Below, in pieces: positions 19,345 to 28,400 of a stretch of 64,000 nucleotides of DNA. This DNA comes from Craspedostauros australis (Eukaryota > Bacillariophyta > Bacillariophyceae > Mastogloiales > Achnanthaceae). Position numbers and translations under genes: made by a program. Position 1 is the first letter of the stretch. Each line of letters opens with the position of its first letter. The notes below the pieces were generated by a model. That model was not told the origin of the DNA, made no database searches, and saw nothing but the letters and a program-made list of their open reading frames with translations. The DNA lies in assembly GCA_026770025.1 (NCBI GenBank), contig JAMXDE010000060.1, positions 62,001 through 126,000 of the forward strand. Reading direction: 5' to 3'.

Positions 19345-22098
19345 GGGTCTTCTCTGTGCTCATTTTCACCGTTGTCCCGAGTCTGGCGTTGCAACTGGGG
19401 CGCGTCATACATACAGACGTACATACACACGCCCGCACGTGTGTGGTCGCGATGTTCGTCTTTGGCTTTGTGTTCTTCCGGCCGATGATGTGTCGTTGCC
19501 ACAGTACCATGCGCTGCCTGTCAGCCTTGTGTTTGGGCATGTCAGTCACAGGGGCTGTGAAGCTGTTGTGCTTCGTTGTTTGGTTTCGTCGAGTGTTGTG
19601 AATGGCACGGTCATCGTGAGTTTGGGCGACTCCATTTTGTGTGCGCAAAGACCTTTTTTGTTTTCAACGACTAACGCAAGCGTGGACATTTGGGTTTGGG
19701 TCGCTCATAAACCATGCGCTTCGTCAAGACCTGTCGGCGCCGTTAAGTTTTTTGTTCGTCAACAGTGGCACCCGCCACTTGTCGCGTTACCAACCGCACA
19801 AGGTTCTGGTCGGACCAACGAAGCTTCTTGTTGTTTCTGGACACCTTTTCGATGTTCTTAAGGAACAACCATACTCATTCTTCTGATTCATGATTGGGAG
19901 TATTCTTGCTCGCTGCGTTAAGGTTGGCGTGATTACCCTTAACTCACAAAGAACGGTTCCCCTGCGGGTGTGGATGTATCGCGCGGCCCAATGGATACTT
20001 TACCCGATTCAATCGCTTTGGGCTCGATAAGACTACTCCCCGAGGTCACAACGTACGACCCAATTACTACCTAAGATTGAGGTGAATCAAAAGTGCGAGC
20101 GCGAAGTGATGATGGTGCCTGGGCGCATTGGTGCTGGGACGTGCACAAACATTGTCTCACATGTTTGTGATGTTTGGGACATGAGTATGCGTGTGAGCGC
20201 TCTGCTCTCTACCAGCGTGTATGCGACCATGCGCGGTGCAAGATGGGACTATTGAGCGACACGAGAGGCGCCATTTACATGTCAATCATCCACCCATGTC
20301 GTTTTCGTCCTCGTTGCGCCTTTTCTTGCTTTGTCGGAGATCGTGATGACGGTGCGCAAATCACCTCAAAGAGCATGGCTTCGATCACGCTCGCAGCGGA
20401 GACACCACGATCACACGCACTAGTTTGGCGTCATGATACGGTCGTGGTCCACTGCGAGTGCGAGTCTTCTGCGATACGAGCGATGGATGGGGTCCAGCGG
20501 CACCGCAGAGCATCGCGATTCTGCAATCGCAACGTGCGTGCGGTGCCCGAGGGTGAGCTTCTGAAGCAAGGTCCCAGCGAAGATGAAACCATCCCAGGGC
20601 TTTGACGCGGTAGCAGCACTCAAGTTGCGCGGCCATGGTTTGCAATGTCTGCCAGAAGAGGAAGCAGCGGAATGCTCCAATACTCTTCCTCTACCTCTTT
20701 TCTGTCTTCGCGATCGAAACGGTATGCCTGCGGTCTGTTTCGTCCACCTCCCAACGTCGCCATCATCCGTGACCTTTCGGGCTGGCGAACCGCACACCAC
20801 CACCAAGTCATCTCGTACCCTGCCGATCCTCGGCCGACGATCCCAGCATCGCATGACCTCCTCTTCATCATTGTTGTGATTGCGGCGCCTTCTCCGTACC
20901 TACACATTTGTTGTGGCAAGTCCAACACACTGAGCGACGCCCAGGGTTGTGCTGGGACAACATGGCTCATGCTTCGAGGTCACTTGCGGGGAAAGGATTG
21001 GAATGACCTACCTCTCTGCGCAAAGTGTCCTCGAGTGGATGGATCACTCGCATGGCGATTGCGTACGGTATGGGGATGTACGATTCATGTGCCCAATTCT
21101 GCGTTGGCCTGTTCAATGATTCACTTGTTGCCAGTCTCTGGAGAGTGAATATAGCTTGCGCACGATGATGGTTGGACACAAAGGTAGCCTACTCTGACTC
21201 CATCACGAGGCTACCACACCACACGAGTGCTTGCACTCTCTTTGTAATTGGGCGCTCGTCTCGATGCTGTCTCGCTTCGATCTATCGCGCTCCGAGTCGT
21301 ATTGGTACTATCCCGCGTCACCTGAGATTGCGACTACGGGACGAAGCAACAATACAAATCATCCATCGTGATATTGGCAATCGTACCATTCTCATGCTCG
21401 TGAGCCACCAGCAGTCATGCGACCCATAGCGCACTCGGACGTATTGCTTGTGGACACGAACACAACAGCATCCCAACTCCATGCGAGATGCGAAAACGTT
21501 TGATCGTTGCGATATGCAAGAGATGTGGGCGCAGTCTGATGTGGCGATAGTGCGAGAGACTGCGGTGTGTAGATCATGTCCTGCAGACGTTTTCCTTCTC
21601 TGCATACCTGCGCCCATGTAGACAGTATCCTGATCGTGTCGAGCGACTATTCTAAACTATCCATCGAATAAAGAGCCTGTCCATCACCCACAGTGACCGT
21701 TGGTTGAAGACCGTGGGAATACTCTTGCCAGTTGCATTTTCGACCGTTTCTTTCAAGCACGGACCACACGAAGCAGGATCGCTGCGCGGTATTCTTCATC
21801 GCAGAACGACAACGGGGATCCTATTACATGCATTATACTTGTGACGAGGCTCTAGAGGTAGGCTATATCGCATGCGTGTGCAAGAGATGCAACGATACGG
21901 CGCTGAGATTGATTGATGCCTTGCGTGGATGCCTTCGGGGGCACAACACCACGACGTCCTCCATGCATCAGAATACGTCGCAGTCCATTGCGATTGAAAG
22001 ACGCCCAACTAACTAGACATGAATGCAGATTGGATAGTCAAAAAACCTTACTCGCTATAATCGTATTCAAATTCAAAAATGGTACACACAAAAGAGCT

Positions 22099-23949
22099 TC
22101 AATGTCTCGGTCCATCCTCGCCGTTGTCTTGATGAGGCTTGGTGCTCTTGCTGACGGTCGGCGTGGAGGCGTACTCCACCACGGCGTTGTTGCCGCCTTT
22201 GCAGCACTGCCGTCGCAGCTTGGACTTGAAGCATTCCATGCCGTATTCCATGTAAAAGGAGAGGGGGCCGTTCCAGGCCGTGCGCTGTCGCTGGCGGCGG
22301 ATGCGGTTGATGGTGCGCGTGACGTTGGTGACCTCGCTGGCCGAGTATCCGCAGCGCACGAGGACGGCCTCGCGCTGGTAGTAGTTGAGCAGCAGCTCGA
22401 TGAGCTTCGTGCGGCGGTGCGGCGAGCGGATGGCCTCGTAGTCCGTGACGGATAGCGTGGGTAGTTCGTCGTAGTGCCACGAGATGGTCAAGGGCGCGCC
22501 CATGGACACGGCCGGGTTGTCTCCGAGCTGGTAGGCGTAGGTGCGGATCTGGACGCTGTGGAAGTTGACGCCGCGGCGTCTGTTGCTGTTCTTGCTGCTG
22601 GTGTTGGTTCTGGTGCTGTTGCTGTTCTTGGATCTGGACTTTTGCACGGTGACGGTGGCGTTGGTCGGTTGGATGGAAGAGGCGATGGCGGACGACGGCG
22701 GAGCAGAGGAGTGCGGCTTGGATGATGCGGGTGCTGATGATCGCGAGTGAGACTGCGAACGAGAGTTGGATGACGATGACGAAGAGGGCTGCTGTCTGGG
22801 TGCGTGCGATGAGCCTTCCTGGGCCCTAGACTTGGGCTTCTTAGCCTTGGTGGATCGGGACGGCTTCGAGCTGTTGGCGCTCGTCTCGGACGCCGCCGCT
22901 CTGGCGCTTCTGCCGTTGGTGGAGGCAGCAGCTTCCTGCGCTGTCTTGCGAACGGAGCAGTCCGCCTCCGGGCTGGGAATGGGAGGCATGACTTTCATGT
23001 TGGAAGCGCCGGTGGACGACCTGCTGCTGTTTTTGCTGGCGGACCGCGCCGATGACGTGCTGGAGTTGGTTGTGGGCGAAGACGGCGGCGACGCAGCTGC
23101 CGATTGGATGGTGGACGATGAGACGGTGCCATCCGCGGTGGTGACCGTGAGGAAGGTGCTGGATTGCCCAGCCCCGGCCATGTCGAAGTTGCCGTCGCGC
23201 TTGTTGACATCGGAAGGGCCCACGGGCATCGGCGCGGCCATGGCTGTTGCGGACGGCATGGCGGACGTGTCGGTGGAGTCGTTGGTGCGCTTGGAAGCCT
23301 GGGCAACTGCCTCGAGCTTGCGGAGCTTGTTGCGGGCGGTGGATCCGATCTGGATGCGGCCGAACTCCTTGGACTTGGGCTTCGGAGACTTGGAGCGAGC
23401 GACCTTCTTGACCGTGGGCGACTTCGATCGTCCGATGGCGCGTCTGAAGGAGCCTTTCTTCGTCAGCGATGGCTTTCTCGACCTGATGCCCAGTCCCAGG
23501 ATGCCACCTCCGCTGTTGCTATTGCTGTTGTTCCTATTGCTGCCGTTATGGCTGCTCCTGCTGGTGCTATTGTGGGTATCACCAGTTTTGCCAGATTCTG
23601 ATGAAATAGGAGACGCGAGGAACAGCTCGGACGATGACACAGTGTAGAGCGCCGTACGGTCGGTGTCACCCTGTGCCTCGATGGCTGGTTTCTGGCTGGT
23701 CGTGATTTTGTCGCTGGTGCTGCCTGTTGTTTGTTTCTGTTGGATTGAAGGGACTGAATCAGCCCCCAACACCTCCGCGTTGATGACAAAGTTTCGTGGA
23801 TCCAGTGAGCAGGCAGCGGACTGGATTGGCGATGCGTCCTTGTTGTCCCTGGTGTTCTTGCTGTGGCTGAAGCTGCTGCTGTTGTCGTCGAGGTTGCTTG
23901 GCGCGAGTTTCAGAGTTGGGTGGAGGTTTGGTTCGAGCCGCGGACCCAT
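22099..23949 (-). CDS. Diatom-type protein with conserved C-terminal module and disordered Ser-rich body
   Basis: A 616-residue protein from the ATG at 23949. The open frame extends to 24054 but has no earlier ATG, so this start was chosen. Residues 1 to about 450 are low-complexity: Ser/Asn/Thr/Pro-rich, with basic S-P-K repeats (S-K-S-P at several places) suggesting phosphorylation. The conserved part is about 457-600: R-G-V-N-F-H-S-V-Q-I-R-T-Y, then G-D-N-P-A-V-S-M-G-A-P-L-T-I-S-W, D-Y-E, R-R-T-K-L, and a basic helix R-I-R-R-Q-R-Q-R-T. I recognise this F-x-x-V-x-I-R-x-Y ... G-D-N-P ... G-P-P-L-x-I-x-W layout as common in diatom proteins of unknown function. No catalytic motif is visible. 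A role as a signalling or scaffold protein would be a guess. Confidence 0.72.
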   Translation of the reverse strand: MGPRLEPNLHPTLKLAPSNLDDNSSSFSHSKNTRDNKDASPIQSAACSLDPRNFVINAEVLGADSVPSIQQKQTTGSTSDKITTSQKPAIEAQGDTDRTALYTVSSSELFLASPISSESGKTGDTHNSTSRSSHNGSNRNNSNSNSGGGILGLGIRSRKPSLTKKGSFRRAIGRSKSPTVKKVARSKSPKPKSKEFGRIQIGSTARNKLRKLEAVAQASKRTNDSTDTSAMPSATAMAAPMPVGPSDVNKRDGNFDMAGAGQSSTFLTVTTADGTVSSSTIQSAAASPPSSPTTNSSTSSARSASKNSSRSSTGASNMKVMPPIPSPEADCSVRKTAQEAAASTNGRSARAAASETSANSSKPSRSTKAKKPKSRAQEGSSHAPRQQPSSSSSSNSRSQSHSRSSAPASSKPHSSAPPSSAIASSIQPTNATVTVQKSRSKNSNSTRTNTSSKNSNRRRGVNFHSVQIRTYAYQLGDNPAVSMGAPLTISWHYDELPTLSVTDYEAIRSPHRRTKLIELLLNYYQREAVLVRCGYSASEVTNVTRTINRIRRQRQRTAWNGPLSFYMEYGMECFKSKLRRQCCKGGNNAVVEYASTPTVSKSTKPHQDNGEDGPRH

Positions 23950-25418
23950 CTGCTGTTTGCGTTTGTATCTGTGTTTGGGTTTATGCTTGGTTTGGAGCTG
24001 TGGCTGCTTGCTACTGCTGTAGCTGCGGTCGATGTCGGGAGACGTCTTCTTCACGAAAAGAAGCGTCGATCAGTCCAGATGAAGATCAGTCCAGATTAGA
24101 CCAAGAGAAGCAAAGCAGAGCGATCGATGCAATCCTCCTGCTGCTTGAGCTTGCCTTTGTCACCTTGCTATCTCTGATGCTGGCGGCTTCCAAAGCGACC
24201 TTGCGTCCGATGCAATCCCAGGGTATGTGGTTAGCGTGGCAACTATTGTATCGACTACGATCCTTTTCTGCTCTTGTCGCCGTCACAGCTGTCTCTCTTT
24301 CTTGCTGTTGCTTGCTTGATTGATTGGTTGTGATCCTTTTTGTGTGGATTGGCAACCTCCTCTATGATGATGACTATGATGATGATGATGATGATGGTTG
24401 CCCAGTCTCACCTTGCCAGATTGTGATGCTTCCGCTCGCAGAGCGAGGACAGAGAAGACAGTGGATTGCGTCCGCTGCTGCTTCTCTTGTGTGTATTCCG
24501 TTGTCGTGCGGTACTGCCGCCACGCACGAAACTACGCGCGCAAAAGCCAGCACGCCAGCAACGCTCGGGTCTCGCGCTCTGTTCGCTGTGGATCTACTCT
24601 TCTCAAATGCGCATCGATCGTGGGCAATGCAGCACAGCGCGCCATAACAGCGCAACGCACAATCATGCGCACAAACAGATCGTGAGCTTCGAAAGCACCT
24701 CCCTGATGATCTTTTTGAACAGCCCGCTTCGCAAACAGCAGCGCAACGAATCACGGCACAAAATGTTTGCCAAGGTGGTCATCCAAAGATATTCCTTTGG
24801 GGGGCATTCACGTTCACCTTCAAGGACAAGCACGCAACAAAGCAGCGTCAATTTTGTTGAACTTCCATCAACTTCCCTGCGTCGTCATGGAACTTGGGGT
24901 CGGGAAAGACGCCAGCCGACGAGCGGAATCATCCTTCGTCGTTGTGGACGAGCGTGTCGGGGCTGATGTCATTGTTTGTGTCAATGGGTCATCAGTCCGG
25001 CGTGTCGAAGCCTGTGACCCCTTCGAGCAACTATAGACACGACTCAATACGGCAACGTCATGACTCAGCGGATCCAAGAGTCACAAGATGTCGAGTCTTT
25101 TGGACGCATCGTGTCTTTTGACACACACCAAAGCGTGAAATGGCTCCGCAGTGTGTTTGGATGGGCACAAAGGCACAAGGTGCTGCAGGAGAAGAGATGG
25201 AACGCCCAGCCACAACAGACAAGGAACGATTCAAGAGAGAGAGAGAGGACGTGCCTGCACTTCGATCGGATCTTTCATTTCATCACAGAGACGCTCTCCC
25301 AGATCATCTCTCGCATTCGGACGATACCTTCGACGCCAGTACGCAGAGTGCAGCCACATATAGTATATTATTCTATATTCTATATAGCATTATATAGCAT
25401 TATACTGCGCGCGACACC
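23950..25418. promoter_or_regulatory. Divergent promoter region (1.5 kb)
   Basis: Separates the minus-strand gene starting at 23949 from the plus-strand gene starting at 25419. The 50 bp before 25419 are AT-rich with a duplicated TATATAGCATTATA word (about 25380-25403), the best TATA-like candidate in the window for a host gene. A (GAT)n run is at about 24365-24395. Other open frames here have no recognisable content. Confidence 0.5.
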
Positions 25419-28400
25419 ATGCCATACAACAGCACGAAGTACGGCATCCAGGACTATGCCAGCGACAGTGACAGCGACAGCGATGACTCGTCATCGTCGG
25501 ACTCGTCCTCGTCGATCGACCCTTCTGCGCGAGGACCGGCCCACACAAATGCAAAGGCGCAATCGCGTTCGTCGCGGGCCTCGTCAGGCAACGATGGGGA
25601 ACCAGCCTGGATGTCCAAGTTCGCAAAGCCGACAAAGAGGCCGACCATCAGCCCGGCCAGCACCACGGTGCTCACGACATCCGACAACATGGCACCGCAT
25701 AACCATCCCACGCCGAAACCCGGACTCTCGGACTCCATGAGGAGCATGGAGAGGAGCATCGACGTCGTTGGTTCCAAATCGGCCTACACGCCCAACGAGA
25801 TGCCGGAATGGATGACCAAGTTTCAGCAGATCGGACAAAAGTCGGACAAGGAGCAGGTGCTGGAGATGTCGGGATCGCAGCGCAAATCCAGGAGCATCTC
25901 CATTGCGACGCCGACGACGCCGCGGAAGCCATCGATTCCGTCCTCCATCAACATGCCGTCGCCGTCGTGGAAGAAGGCAGCAAGATCACCCGCTTCCATC
26001 ACGCCGCCTCTTTCCATTTCCGTGCAACTCCATCAAGCCAGACCCAGATCGCAGTCGCTCTCTTCGTCGCCAGCGCCGTCCACCACTTTACTGGGGACTC
26101 CCAAGAAGAAGAAGATCGCCAATGGCAACATCGCCAATGGCAGCTTGACGGACAGCCCAGCCACGGATATGCCAGAATGGATGAAGCGGTTTCAGCAGAT
26201 AGGCATGACCAATGAGACGGTCCTCGAGGCGTCGTCCGATTCCACAGGGGCGCTCATTATGAAGAAAATCACCAAAGCAAATCCCACGGGTGGCCCTCCG
26301 GTCACGACGAGGCCCAAGTCGTCGGCTCGTCCTCAGCGCAGACACTCGCTGTCTGCATCCTCCGCGCCTAATTCGCAATTCACGTCGTCCAAAACAGTAT
26401 CACACAAACCATCGTCGCTTGTCACATCGGCACCTGCATCGCCCATCGCCGTCATGCGACCTCCCATCGCCGCATCCGCGCCATCGTCTCCAATCATCGT
26501 CAAATCAAACCTGCGCACGCCGGGCAGCGCGGAAACCCGCAACGCCAAGCTTCTGTCGCCCAGCAATCCAAACCTCGCAGCAACGCTGGCCGCCAAGATG
26601 GGTCTGCCACCCTTGAGCCCGGCAAAGTCGGTCGTCCTCACCACATCCATATCCCGATCGCGCAACGGTCTCAGCCATTCCATCCACAAGGAGACGCAAG
26701 CCTACGACAACACCAACGAGACGCCCAATTGGATCAAAAAGCTCAATCGTCAGAAGCATCAGGACCACCAACGTTCCATGCATCATGACGACGACACGCA
26801 CGATGACGGCAGTTCCGCGTTATCCTTTGATGCATCGACGGAGGAAGGATATTCGATCACGGACGAACACATCGCGAACGGTGGTCATAAGCACGCCCAC
26901 GATCATCACCACCGCGTCAAACCGGACGGCGACAGCAATTCAGAAGTGCCAGAATGGATGAAGAGGTATCAGCAGATGCATTTGCAAAAGATCGTCGTCT
27001 TTTCCGCGCAAGGCAAGGCCCCTCAGCATGTCAAACAGATACGCACTGCGTCCATGCTGGAACGCGCCGAGCAAAATACAACTGATCAGGATTCTGCCGT
27101 GGAAATCCAGTATGAGACCGGTGCGTCGCGGCGATCGAAACGGCACGCATCGTCGTTCGATGACACGCATTCGTTGGCGCAATCGATCCGCCGCAGCGTC
27201 TACCGCGAATCGTTGAACATGTCCGGCGTCATCAAATTCGATCCGCCTGAGAAGGATCATCCGCCCAGCACCATCGTTACGAAAGAGACGGGAGGGTCCA
27301 TTGGATCGCTTCGCGATGATTATCATGATGACAATGACAATGATCGCCGCCGTAGTGCCAGCAGCCAAGATTATGGTTCGGAAGCTGGCAGCGTCAGTGA
27401 AATCGATGACGACGATCTGATGGCAAGAAGCGTGGATACGAACGATGATCTCCTCACAAACGATACAGACGATGCTGCACCGAACAAACCCAAGGGCCCC
27501 GCATCTGCTGTGAAGGATGTGCAGGTGACCGCCAGTCCAAGGAATAAGGAACCAGTCGGACTTCACAATGCCGAGATTGACACCAGCACGCCAGACATCA
27601 AGCACATGTGGGGCCAGCGCATCAAGACCAAGAAGCCAGGCGATGCCACCATGATGGGATTCCGCATGATCCGAGAACAGCAAGCAAAGTTCGCGGAACG
27701 GTTAGCCCAGCACAAGCGAGCAGCAGCATTGGAAGATGACAACCGTTCCTTGGAGGGAGATTTGAATGGCGGTTCCAGCGATTCCATCAGCATGAGCAAT
27801 TCTGCGGCCGCCTTGTTTGGATTTGCCGGTGGCAACGGCAGCAACGCATCCATGGCGAGTCCATCGAAGCGTGCGTCGTCCAGCATGGACAACTCCGCAG
27901 CTCGTTTATTTGGTTTCGGCGGAGGCAATGATAGCCACAGCACTGCAGCAAGCCCCCAGAAACGCGGTTCATCAGGGATGGACAATTCTGCGGCACGGCT
28001 ATTTGGTTTCGGTGGTGGCAATGATAGCCACAGCACTGCGGCCAGTCCCCAGAAACGCGGCTCATCAGGGATGGACAATTCCGCGGCACGTCTGTTTGGT
28101 TTCGGTGGTGGCAATGACAGCCAGAGCACTGCGGCCAGTCCTCAAAAGCGCAGTTCATCCGCCATGGACAATTCCGCAGCTCGTCTGTTTGGTTTCGGCG
28201 GTGGTAAGAGCAGCAGCGATGATGATGACAGCGACAGCGATGATGGCGACAACAACAAGAGCGCATCGCAGAAGCGTGAACCCGAAGGCTCCGTGAGCCC
28301 TGTTCCGCCACCGCAAAACAAGCTGGAACCGTCACCAATGCACACGAGAAAGTTGGCCGTGAAGAAGTCGTTCCTGGATGATTCGTCTGACGATTCCGAC

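Larger units (their letters stand above)
19008..22098. other. 3.1-kb gene-poor intergenic region
   Basis: Lies upstream of the HA-domain gene and downstream of the minus-strand gene ending at 22099. Besides the two simple repeats listed separately I see no gene. Open frames such as 20174-20605, 20420-20854 and 20645-21148 overlap in several frames on both strands and show no domains, signal peptides or composition typical of the neighbouring genes. Decayed transposon sequence is possible but not demonstrated. Confidence 0.45.

Noticed and set aside
19008-22098. Several 100-170-residue open frames as genes
   Set aside because: They overlap in multiple frames and strands, lack domains and show no coding-like composition.
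23950-24054. 35-codon N-terminal extension of the 616-residue protein
   Set aside because: No ATG occurs in this part of the frame; the first ATG is at 23949. An upstream exon is possible but has no support.
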